Shown: piece by piece, positions 25,401 through 35,610 of the stretch
How positions within the stretch are numbered: the first letter of the stretch is position 1
Layout of the letters: each line of letters begins with the position of its first letter
Assembly (NCBI GenBank): GCA_037833965.1
Contig: AP031351.1
Location: 11,358,501-11,422,500 of the forward strand
Source of the DNA: Marchantia polymorpha subsp. ruderalis
Taxonomy: Eukaryota; Streptophyta; Marchantiopsida; Marchantiales; Marchantiaceae
Length of the DNA stretch: 64,000 nucleotides
Direction: 5' to 3'
Made by a program: the position numbers and the translations under genes
Notes under the pieces: model-generated
Database searches by the model: none
What the model was told of the DNA's origin: nothing
The model's input: only the letters and a program-made list of their open reading frames with translations

Positions 25401-25563
25401 TTAGTTCTCAGCGGAAGTGGGAGTCCTCGGCAAAACCCTCGCATTACACTAGAACGATCAAAGGAAGGAAGGGAAAGGAAAATTCCGGGGTAATTGGGAC
25501 CAAAACTCACTATTTCTCGACCCATTGCTGAGAACTTTGCTGCATAGGAGCCATGGCCATCAT
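22449..25563 (-). CDS. RFC4: Replication factor C subunit 4 (clamp loader AAA+ ATPase), 344 aa
   Basis: A small RFC subunit that helps load the PCNA clamp at primer-template junctions in the nucleus. Twelve exons join in phase: 25563-25511, 25329-25251, 25098-25019, 24921-24799, 24492-24423, 24258-24185, 24083-23963, 23760-23698, 23530-23471, 23159-23034, 22863-22780 and 22550-22449 (1035 nt). All introns are GT-AG. Motifs: [12 protein letters not shown] (RFC box II, residues 15-26), Walker A GPPGTGKT (52-59), LNASDDRGI (exon 4), Walker B LDEAD (124-128), sensor 1 FICNY (153-157), the RFC-specific SRC motif (167-169), sensor 2 region GGDLRRAIT (210-218), and the C-terminal collar helices to the end. 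The pattern matches plant and human RFC4 better than RFC2, 3 or 5. ATG at 25563 is chosen as first in frame; ATG codons at 25560 and 25554 are alternatives. No disabling change is seen. Confidence 0.94.
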
Positions 25564-25841
25564 CGTCGCTTTGGAACTCACTCGGGACTGGAGCTTCTAA
25601 GCTTCATAAAAATACAAAAGTTCATTAAAGAGACTCTGACTTGAAATTACAACGAGTTTTTCTAATCATCCATCAGTTAACACAATGAGGCGTGACTAGC
25701 TCTGAAGCTCGATCGCTTGTTAGTGTTGTTCCCGAAACTTGAGAAAGCTTGTACCCATTCAGAACCTCCACCACGCCACGGATGCCAAACCCAGAATTAA
25801 GCATATTAAGCACCGAAGCCAGTATTTGCGTTCACGAGGCA

Positions 25842-25869
25842 GGGGGAGGGGGAGGGGCAGGGGCAGGGG
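25842..25869 (+). promoter_or_regulatory. Potential G-quadruplex (five G-runs)
   Basis: Five runs of 4-5 G separated by 1-2 bases (25842-25846, 25848-25852, 25854-25857, 25860-25863, 25866-25869) satisfy the usual G4 rule. It lies about 280 bp upstream of the RFC4 start codon, G-rich on the non-template-relative plus strand (RFC4 is minus). Confidence 0.6.
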
Positions 25870-25890
25870 CATGCCATGCCATGACACACC

Positions 25891-26137
25891 GACCAATGCA
25901 GAGCAAATGCAAAGGCAAGACAAGGCAAAGACGAGGACTCGCAAAACTCACAATTTAGAAATCCCGCCAATGCAGAGCAAATGCAAAGGCAAGGCGGGGC
26001 AATCCAATCCAAAGACGAGAACTGGGAGAAACTCACAATTTAGAATTCCGACCGATGCAGAGAAAATGCAAAGGCAATGCGGGGAAATCCAATCCAAAGG
26101 CGAGGACTCGGAGAAACTCACAATTTAGAAATCCGTC
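25891..26137. repeat. Three tandem units of 74-85 bp upstream of RFC4
   Basis: Units beginning near 25893, 25967 and 26052 share CAATGCAGAGCAAATGCAAA (third unit CGATGCAGAGAAAATGCAAA), then AAGACGAG or AAGGCGAG, and end AAACTCACAATTTAGAA. Small indels change the period from 74 to 85 bp. Located within 0.6 kb of the RFC4 start. Confidence 0.85.
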
Positions 26138-26257
26138 AAATTCTCTGAGTTATTCGACGCGGACAACAGGCTCGCAAAGGTCGAGCTAGGACGAGAACAA
26201 TCAGAAACGACGAACCGTCGTCTCACATCCACGGCAAGCGTTTGTACGAGACCACAC

Positions 26258-26266
26258 TTTCCCGCC
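26258..26266 (+). promoter_or_regulatory. E2F-type site upstream of RFC4
   Basis: TTTCCCGCC fits the E2F/DP consensus TTTSSCGS, which is common in promoters of S-phase genes such as clamp-loader subunits. It lies about 700 bp upstream of the RFC4 ATG. Its use is inferred. Confidence 0.45.
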
Positions 26267-26400
26267 TTCCTCGTCCTCGTCCTCGTGCTGCCTTCCTTCC
26301 GTCTTTTCTTCTTTGGCCGCCTTCCGTCCACCGGACGTGCTGAGTGCATCCCAGTCAGTCCAGTCCGCAGTTCCGTCCGGGAAAAAACCTTATACGTGGA

Positions 26401-27560
26401 AAATGGCGAAAATCAATATTCCAAACCTATTTCCTAATCCAATCTGTCTCTTGAGATGAGGTCGGGCAAGATTTTGAGACCGGTCAAAAATTGTCCAATT
26501 TTTTCTATTTTTATTCATAACCCCGTACGATTTTTTTCATTCGTTTTCCCCAATTCTATCGCCCTTAGGGCGTGATGATAGAAAAATATAAGAGCTCTAA
26601 CAAATCTCGCAAGAAGTGAGAGAAAGACGTGCCATCTTCTTGGCTTAGGGATGTGAGAACATATCCCCGATCAAGGGGTAGTTCGTTCGTGGTTGCATGA
26701 ACTATTTCGATACTTCCCTGAATGTGGAATGGAGAGGGATGACTAACAGATGATTTCACTGGGTTGTTAAGTAAAAGTCAACTTTACTAAACCATGTCAC
26801 CCAAAGTTCAGTTTACTTCTTATATCGACAAAAGAAGCATTTGAAGTAATCCACATAGCACTCTACGTTTAATGGTAACGCCATATCAGCATTCAGTCAA
26901 TTAATGGATCTGATATTGTTGTTACGCAATTTAAAAGAATGCACAAAATGTTTCTTGGACAAAAATTAAAGAGAGTAAAACTTTACTTGTGGTTCATGGG
27001 TTGTAGTCTGGGGAGCTACCTAATCATTTATTTGACATCGGGGAACGGGAATGACAGAAGGAAATCTATATATCACAAATATATATTAACTCATATTAGT
27101 CAATCATGCTTTGTGCTATGGAGCTTTCAAAGTGTGAATGGTTCTATGTTTCGGTTTGATAAAGAAATATAAATTTGCCTTCCAAAGCTTGTGTGAGACG
27201 AGAGGGATTAGAATTCAATGCATCTTCAGTTCAGAAATCATACTCAGTTCCATATCTCTATGAGCGAACGATGGAGAGTTTGTTGAATGCTATCATTCAC
27301 TACGACATGCATCAAAATTTTCCTCGAGCTAAATTTTGGACCTCGCAGCCGTTGATACTAGTTGGCTCTAAAACTTAGAGCCAACATGTCTCCTAACATG
27401 TGGCATTTTATTTTTGTACGCCACATTTATAAATTCTCAAGCTTGAGCAACCACAAAAATAAAAAAGTGCGCACATGAAATAAAAATGTACATCTTCGTT
27501 AATCCAAATTTCACTCTACATATTTTTGAATCTGACGTTAGTTCTCATCGATGAAGACCA
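26401..27560. other. AT-rich intergenic tract
   Basis: No gene recognised. Short frames (26565-26759 minus, 27175-27378 plus) show no family motifs. A small inverted repeat at 27361-27385 is listed separately. Confidence 0.4.
27361..27385. repeat. 11-bp inverted repeat with 3-nt loop
   Basis: GTTGGCTCTAA, AAC, TTAGAGCCAAC: a perfect short hairpin. It lies in AT-rich DNA with no gene nearby to terminate, so probably a transposon remnant. Confidence 0.6.
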
Positions 27561-27561
27561 A

Positions 27562-28870
27562 TCACAATGTCCAGCAAAGATTACTTTCCCAAAATGCCTT
27601 TTTAGCATCAGCACGCCTAGAGTACGGATTGCAAATCAATGGAAGTATGCAAAGTATCAGGTCGTGTCCATGATGTGTTGCTTTTGCGTCAATATCAAAC
27701 GAATTGAGAAGAAAGACACGGAACGCTAACGCACAAAGATGACCAAGTACTATAATGCTCCTTCCGCAAAGAGAATGACGACAAGCACAACTCCATCCCA
27801 CATAAAGTAGAATGTTAGCAATACAAGAAAGCTTCAAAGGAAGAGAATATTCATTTCTTCAACAAGGCAAAATCAACTTTCATTTTGGAGTACGCCAATG
27901 TGGACAATGATGTCATAGGATGATATCATCGGCAAACTATTATTTTGTGTGAATGACAAGTCATAAGCTTTATCATTGAAGAGTATGAAGCTTTTCATCC
28001 CATTTTCCAATATCATGTACTTGAACCAAGTCTCTATCAAAAACATGAAATGCTTCAAGCTCTCCCTCACGTCACATAAATGATCACATCTCTATTAGAA
28101 TATTTTTTCATCAAATTGCTAGGGTTATCAATCAATACAAAGAATCCTTCAACAATGTTAAGCGTATTGGCGTCAACCATCATCACATCAGCTTATATAT
28201 TTGAGTAAGTGTTGTCATCAATCTACAACGCATCTTTGATGTGTTAAAATTTCAATAAATTTGAACGTTAGCTTTTGCTAGAGGCAATTCCACTCATCGA
28301 TACATTTTGTATATTGATATTTGAATTTGTCTTTGAGCAAATGGCTAGTTATACAATTTGCATTTGATGGTCGTATCATTCTATAATCAACATATCCCAT
28401 TAAACATTGGTGCAATAATCTAACACATTCTTGATGCTCTTCTTCTAAACTGTTGGAAGAACTAGCCGATGCCAAATTGTTGCTTTGAGCACTGACGTGA
28501 ACACAATGACAGGGTGATATTTCGGTGTTGTGAGTCAAATTGACAAGGAGTTTGACTTCAATTTGATGAGCTTTTAATACACTACTCATCAAGTTGACCT
28601 TATCATCAATGATTGTTTTCATTCGATGCATGATTAATTATTTTACAAATTTTGCACGATTTGAGCATAAATCTACGTTGCCAGTAGAATTTGCAATTAG
28701 AATTGCTAAGCACTTGCTTGATAGGAATACAATTGGATAGACTCACTTTGAACATATCCATCTTATATGATTCAACATCGTAATCATTTCCTGATTTAGA
28801 TTGATGAAAAGAATCATGTCTATGTTCAGGATGATTGATGGTGGCTGATGACGGTTGCGGTTTGATCAAT
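27562..28870 (-). mobile_element. Decayed transposon-like coding relic, family uncertain
   Basis: Several minus-strand frames (28869-28606, 28631-28278, 28070-27873, 27837-27562) follow one another as if from one broken protein gene. A Cys-rich part (KSCKICKI) precedes LMGYVDYRMIRPSNANCI, a spacing that loosely recalls Mutator-like transposases, which have a zinc-binding N-terminal region before the transposase core. The match is too weak to name with confidence, and no catalytic triad can be shown. Confidence 0.3.
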
Positions 28871-30309
28871 ACTTGAGTTCGTCAACATCATCTTGATCAA
28901 TATGCAATTTTTGAATCTTTTATCAAATCATAGCAAAAAATTGATATCAAAATTCTGTATGCCCGCTTGTTATCAATGAATATTGAACAGTTGAAATTGA
29001 ATATAGAATTTAAAAACATACCGCTTGAGAAATATATTTTTGTGAAGCGCTTTGGAGTCACAATCAACAATGTGAATTGTCACATTTATAGTCAAGGCTC
29101 ATGTGCTTCTGATGTGCTGCAAGGCTTAAGCGTGGCTGATTGAACATTTATTTTGGAAGAATAGCTTTGTTTTTATTGAAATTAACAAATAAGATGACGT
29201 GCGTTAAGGCTGAGCGCGACCGCAACAACCTAGCGACTAACAACTGCAATCTTGGTCGATTGAGAGAAAGATTGCATAGAGAAAGATCAACCAACACTAT
29301 AAAATGCCTAACAAAAGAAATTTCATAGCCAAACATTTGTCAATAACAAGGACCACATCACGTCTTTCGACAAAGGTGCGATGCTTTGAAGACGAATCCT
29401 TTTGCTACATTGAAAACGTTTTGTGATTGATTGGCAAGCGTTTTTGCCAATATGACCAACATTGAATCAAATTTCAGAATTTAAAAATAAGAAAAAAACA
29501 ACTTATGATAATGCATGATGAGCCTTATATCCATTCATATCCATAACACAAAGGGTGAAAAATGAGTAAATAATTTGTGGGTAATTGATGGATACAAGGG
29601 AGTCGATCATTAAGATGACTGAATTAAACAACTTCGCTCTCAGATTGCGCCACGCTAGTAGCTAATTTGCACACTGTAATGACTAGATATTACTTGTCAT
29701 AAATGCGCCGAAAAGTCTAATTCACACACTGAATAAATTATTATTTTTAAAACACACGCTTTATGTATAACCAAATGAGTGATGCTTGTAGATAAAAATG
29801 AAGAAAAGCAAAAGATTGTGGTGTACAGCAAGCTTTCCATCATTGTAAGGATGTATGCATGTTGCTTATTACTGGTCTAAATATCTTCAATATCTCCTAG
29901 TTTTTTATTGCAAGCTAAATAGTCATGGTGTGCAATCTATGATTAGCATATTTTTTGGAGTCATGAGTGTTAAAAGCAAGAATGTAATGTAATGTTGAGA
30001 ATATTTTTGTGTTGGCTAGTTTAACAGAAGTCATATTCTCGGTTTTTAGTAACATTTGCAAGATGATGCATGTGTGTTTGTCTCAAGATTTCAGTAAATT
30101 CTGTCTTCAAGGAAGCTAGTTCTAGAGAAGTAAGCAATTACAAGCATAAGATTATAGATCAAACAAAACAATGAAACTTTTTCTCGTTCGTTTAGCGATA
30201 TCTTCATGGACCAACCACAATTGTGTTTTTTACTTGAGTTGCAAAAGAAATGTGTGACGTGTTAGTGAATCTATTTTGGTGTAGCATATTGTGCTGAGCA
30301 CAGTGCTGT
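28871..30309. other. AT-rich intergenic tract, possible 5' part of the following hAT relic
   Basis: No open frame with motifs. The hAT transposase that becomes readable after about 30400 probably had its N-terminus and left terminal inverted repeat here, but I could not find an inverted repeat or target-site duplication by eye. Confidence 0.35.
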
Positions 30310-31985
30310 GGTTTGCCGAGCTGGCATTAGTCTGAAGGATCCAAGAATCGATATTTGGATGAGAGTGTGGATTTTGAAAGAGCAGCTACAAGCTTATGTC
30401 GGCCATGACGGTGCTTGATATCAGATTGGGAAGCATAGGCCAAGTCAAAATTGACAAGTTGCTTGCCAACCCGACGATGATTAGCCGTAACGTCAATTCA
30501 GGTGCTCAGAACGGCCGCGAAAAGCTCAGCCTCGTTATCAAGAATCACTTCGACTCGGGTTTAAACTTGAAATGTACTCTTGATTTGTGGATAATAGCGA
30601 TCAAGAATAATTTGTACATGTTCATCATCATTCATTGCATCGATGAAATGTTCATTCTGCATGCCAGCACGCTACATGTAAAGCCTATTGAGGAAGCCAA
30701 TCAAACTATGAAAATGGTACTAGACGAGTTCAATGTAGGTTTAGTTGTGTCAAGGTAATGGCATTCATGTATTAGCAAATCATCGTGATCTTGAATAGCG
30801 GTTTAAATTGTTGTGGCGTTAATGGCATCTCGTCGGCTTTCTATTGGTTCGCATGCCTTGATCACAAGCTGGCGACCATGTTGACGATTGTCCTAAACAA
30901 GACGATCAAGATGGAGAATAGGAGTTAGAAGCAACTCCTTCTACTAGTACAAGGATGTCTATCACATGTTGTAGTTGTTTATACTGATCGACGCGTGCAA
31001 GCATCTTGTCGAATACTACAAAGACGCGAACCTGCAAAGCTAGCTTAGCAAGACGGTCAAGCAAAAGAACACAACTTGATGAAACTTGATGCTTCACTGT
31101 TTTCAAAGCATCAAGAAAACGTATAACAAGCTTATGCTGCTCCAGCAAATGAAGTACAAGTTGAGTAAATTTAATGACATTTTGCGGGCGATCTTCAAGA
31201 AATTGATCGCTTTCCTTGTTCACTTCCAGTAGGTGACGTTTGCTCTCAAGAAGTTCAAGCACCCGACTCTTCATAAGGTTGTATGGTGGCGTCATGTGAT
31301 TCTAGATCACCTTCGGTTAGTTCGTAGCGATGTGATGGACGAGGATGGCAACATGACGACGGCCAAAAACTCTGACTCAATCAAGGTAATCAAGGGTATC
31401 ATGTTGCCGCTCTTGTACATCAAGTTCGTACTTAATGATATCCACATCATGGCATTGTTGCTAGATTTGATAATGAAGTCTTTTTTTATCCTTCTTTGTG
31501 TTGAACACAACTAGATAAAGCAAGTCCAGGAAAAGCTCAAGGATGCGATGATCAAGTATGCGCTCTTAGATAACAAAGAAGAAGACGTTCCGCCTGCTCG
31601 ATCATCGATCAAGAAGAAGTCACGCTCATCGATGTTGATGTACGATCAGATGCTAAATAACAATGAGGAAAATAACGTTCCTCTTGTTGAATGTCATGAC
31701 GCCGTCGCCATCCTCAACACAAGAGTCAACAACGATTAGAGACGCACATGAAGCAGAAGGTCAACGATGGAGAGATGAGATAGTGCGTTGATTCTGATGC
31801 TAGTAGTGAGTTTCACATTCTGTCGTGATGGAGGAACAAGCGCAATGACCTATCTCAATATTGGCGTGAGTCTTGCGATTCATCCTAACATTTCGACATC
31901 CAGCGTCATGTTCAAAAACAACCTCTCGGACGCCGGCAACACCTTGACCAAAAAGCACAATCGATTGAAGTCAACTTCATGTTTG
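30310..31985 (+). pseudogene. hAT-family transposase pseudogene
   Basis: Successive plus-strand frames (30396-30758, an unlabelled stretch 30930-31230, 31233-31514, 31548-31739, 31788-32018) give hAT landmarks in order. LNLKCTLDLW (about 30564-30593) corresponds to the family DxW block with the first catalytic Asp. CKHLVEYYKD (about 30988-31017) corresponds to CR..V.HFK. The end reads NNLSDAGNTLTKKHNRL (about 31917-31967), matching the hAT dimerisation motif (family SERVFSxAG...TxxRxRL). Stops and frameshifts break it at several points, so it is inactive. A sequence shared with 62.0-62.4 kb begins at about 31985, so the 3' end is probably truncated by an LTR-like insertion. Confidence 0.75.
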
Positions 31986-32415
31986 ACTGCATGCCATTTG
32001 AAACTTTCCAACTTCTAGAACTTCTACTTGCCACTGTGTTAACTTTAGATTTACTCTAACTAATGAACTTTTCATTACTTAGTCATACCAATCAAAAATA
32101 ATCATGTAGTCAACATTCTGTTCATTTTAAATATAAACTTTTGTTCAAAACAATACAACTTTTGTACAACTTTTGCTCAAAACAATACAACTTTTGTACA
32201 ACTTTTGCTCATCCAAATTTTCTACAACTATACTAATTATTTTGCCACTATAAACATTATAACTAAACATATTCATAACTTGATAAACTTAGTTATAAGT
32301 AGTTAAACTTAATCATAATTAGCTAGACTTAATCATACATAAGATAACATGATTAAATTCTTGGCTACTTCTAGTACTATTTTGTACATACAACATCCAA
32401 TCTTACATTGCTGAT
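31985..32415. repeat. LTR-like dispersed repeat, copy 1 (partner at 62.0-62.4 kb)
   Basis: Aligns by eye with 62030-62385, sharing CTTTCCAACTTCTAGAACTT, ATTATAACTAAAC against ATTATAGCTAAAC, and AATCTTAC against GATCTTAC at the end. This copy carries an extra 32-bp tandem duplication (32146-32177 and 32178-32209) and is more AT-rich. It is likely an LTR fragment. TGATATCAAAGCA near 32849 resembles a deaminated copia primer-binding site, but the link is weak. Confidence 0.65.
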
Positions 32416-34687
32416 GTTGATATGATGTTGATATGATGTTTTGTGAGAAAATTTCTTGTCGAACATTGTGATCAATCGTCAACGGTCGGATTCAACATTA
32501 GACGCACAAAAAATGCAAAGTAAGAACTTTTTTGCATTTAAAATTTATTAATTAAATAGTTCAACCCTATTTTACTCATTTGAATTGGCAAAGATGCGCG
32601 TTTTTATTAGATGTGAGATTTTTTGTTGGACGTTGCTCAAATTTAAATATTTGTGAATGTGGCATCAAAAAATAGATTGCCATATCTTAAGAGGCTTTAA
32701 TTAGTTTCAAACATTGTTTCAGGTATTTCAAAAAACTTGCATGTTTTGTGTACATAATAAAAACCAAGTCATATACTTAATGACGTTGAGCCTATATGCT
32801 TTTTGCGTCAAATGTGTGTGCTTTCTGATGATTTATTTTTATATTTGATATCAAAGCAAGAAAGAAGAATTCAGATCATGAAGGTATCACTTGAAAGTAC
32901 AATGAAACTGAATGTGAAAATTAGTGTCCAAAATTTTACTCGGGCAGTTTGTAGCTGACTTGACCTTGGATAGAAGTTTGATTAGATGAAATTAAATTTT
33001 GAATAATGAATATTCTTTGAAACATGTTTGACAAGTAGATTTTTTGGTAGAAATATACTGATAGATTTCTGTTTGTGAAGCTAGAGAATCAAGTAAGGGA
33101 AGCAAGTACAAGCATAAAGGTTGAGTTGATCAGCCAACTAGTACTATAGGACGAGACTCAAAATAGAGAGACTACATTTGAGTACGATCTTGTCACCCAC
33201 AAGATGTAAGTGGTGTAACGGAGAAAAAAAAATAAAAGAACAAGCAGAACCACGAAGGAAATTTCTAACTGTGATTACGATGGTTACCCAAACAAAATGA
33301 GAAGAAGACTAGAGAAGAAGACTTTGAGTCGAAAACTAGAGAATCTGCTATATGATGGTAGACATTTTCTAAAAATTAGGTAGTGGTTGTTGTCATCAGG
33401 ATAGATTGTTAAGGAAATATATAGAGAACATTTTTTTTATTGAATTCTTGGCAGTAATTTTCAATGAAAATGAGTAATTGAGTTGTCTCTCTAGGCAAAA
33501 AGCTTGTTTTGTAAACCGTGAATGATGCTCTTGCTTTTTGGTATTTTTTTTGTACTTCATCATTTTCATCCCAATAGTTTTAAGGCAAAAAAGCACAAGA
33601 AGTAAATCTGAACACAAGAAGTAAATTTTCTTTTAATTAGATTGTTTGTATGTACAAATCAACAACTACAAGTACATAATATCTCGTGACGGAATAAATC
33701 AAGAGAACATTGACGTTACATCTAACTTAGTTGGAGATATAGAGCTTGTTAAAAACTCAACATACTTGTTGATGATTATTCCATTACAACGTCTTGATGT
33801 GTATCAACATGAAAAACTTATAAGATCAACAAAATATGTTTTGTTTTTTGAACCTCCCAATATTTGAATTACTTTACTTGCTTAGATCATTATGAAGAAA
33901 TTTCAAGTTGTGTTTATCAATGTTTTTGACATTTTGATGAAAAATTAATTAGGAAATGCTTTGAAACTTGTGTTTGCTATTTTCATTCTAGCTTTTAATT
34001 TTCAATCATTAATCATTTTCATAAATAAGGTAAACAACTTTTTTGACCAAATTGTGCTATAGATTATGAAGCTTTAATGAACATGAAGATAAAATTAATG
34101 ATCATCAAGATGATTTTCATCACATATAAGATTGCAAGGTGATGATTTCTCGCACCTACAAATAGATCTTGGAAGCTATATGAAGATTTATTTCAAATAT
34201 CGTGCTTATACTAGTAGCAAAAGCAATATATCTTAGGTATTTTTTTTCATTCATTGCTTTTTCAACAAACATTACAATGAAAACGAGAAAAATTTTTGAT
34301 TCGGTTTCTGTTATAATGTCAAAATATGAAACTAAGGAAAATTTTAGATTCGGCTTGTGTTATTATGTCAGAGGAATTGATTTTCAACCTAATGTAGGAG
34401 CTTGTTAGAGTTGAAATTTTGACAATTAGATTTTTGTTACAATTAAATAAAACGAGCAAAATTTGATAGCCATTTGAAGTGTTATTAAAGTACCGCACCA
34501 CTTAATCAAGATCTACAATGAAATAAAAGTTGCTAGTCTATTGTAGGAAGTGTTTTGGTGCAAATTTTAGAAGCTTTTTGTTCAAGTCTCAAAAAGTAAT
34601 GTAGAAGCTGGAATCAATTGGGAGTTGAAAGAGTTATAAATGAACATAAAAGAAAAAAGTCATGTGTTCAAACTACATTTTAAATCA
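32416..34687. other. AT-rich intergenic tract
   Basis: Decayed repetitive DNA without recognisable coding motifs. Small frames such as 33646-33867 and 34202-34408 show no family resemblance. Confidence 0.45.
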
Positions 34688-35610
34688 TATACTAACCTCC
34701 AATTTAGTTCTAACAAACTAAAGACGACTACATACCTCTTTTTTATAAAACACAATGTCTTTGTATCACATACGTAAAAAATTTTAAACTATCAAAGTTG
34801 CATTAACTAGAATTCTAACTATTTTTGAAGTTGATTCATATGATAGATATATTTTTTAATTGACTCAAGTATTCTATTTTAGGTTATTTATGACCTCAAA
34901 TTCATTTTTGGAGTATCATCTTTACTTCAAATTTATTATAATCAGCTATCAAGTTTGAAAAAAGAGTTGAAGCTGGTTGGTTGATGAATTTTTTTTATTG
35001 TGCTATATTATTTTGCCATTGTGATACATGAAATACAAGATTTATTTTCTTACGTGAAAATAGTTTTAATTTGTATGGCACTTTAGCAACACGTGTTAAT
35101 ATCACTTAAGATCAATGAATCTTTGATGTTCTTACAAGAGACAAATTTGTCATAGATAAGAAAGCAAAATTTTTTATCTAAAAAATTGAATCTATGTGAT
35201 GAGCATTTGTATGTTATTTTTGTCAATTCTATAACATCATCAATTTATCATTGGCTTGATGTATCACTCTCCAAATAAGCTCCACATAATTGTTGAATGC
35301 GACTACTTTGATGCAAAACTTCATCTCCTATCAAAAGCTTCATTATATTTGATAGAGTTATGAGATGATGATCATACATTAAGTAAAATGAAGATGAGTT
35401 TGTGCATGCATCGATAGAATTTTTTTCTGCAAATTTGACAACAAGAGTAAAAAGACTATATCACTTTTTTTACTATTTTAATATGAATATCCATATCATA
35501 TCTTCTATAATTCTATTGAATCTTTCTGTTTGATTATAAATTTAAATACAATAAGTCGTTGATATTCTTAATTTTGTTTTAAAATACCAAAAAATACTTT
35601 TATTTTAATA
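34688..35610 (-). mobile_element. Highly decayed copy of gypsy element A (integrase C-term/chromodomain end)
   Basis: This stretch aligns collinearly with 53751 to about 54660 of the better preserved element A. Paired landmarks include ACCTC-TTTAGTTCTAAC, GTTGATTCATA, GATATTTATGACCTC (relic GTTATTTATGACCTC), GCTGGTTGGTTG, CCTACAAGAGACAAATT (relic CTTACAAGAGACAAATT) and TTTGTTTTGAAA. Most differences are C in A against T here, or G in A against A here, consistent with long-term deamination of methylated cytosines on both strands. No frame is left open. On the minus strand it covers the end of integrase, the chromodomain and the start of the 3' UTR. Confidence 0.8.

Larger units (their letters stand above)
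25564..26400. promoter_or_regulatory. RFC4 5' flank
   Basis: This flank should contain the RFC4 5' UTR and promoter. It holds five consecutive G-runs, three tandem units of 74-85 bp and an E2F-type site, listed separately. After about 26400 the DNA becomes AT-rich. Confidence 0.45.

Noticed and set aside
30906..31295. 129-codon minus-strand frame
   Set aside because: Antisense to the hAT transposase relic, which has family motifs on the plus strand.
32846..32862. TGATATCAAAGCA as a copia primer-binding site
   Set aside because: It matches a deaminated TGGTATCAGAGC, but no LTR end abuts it clearly and short AT-rich matches are expected here.
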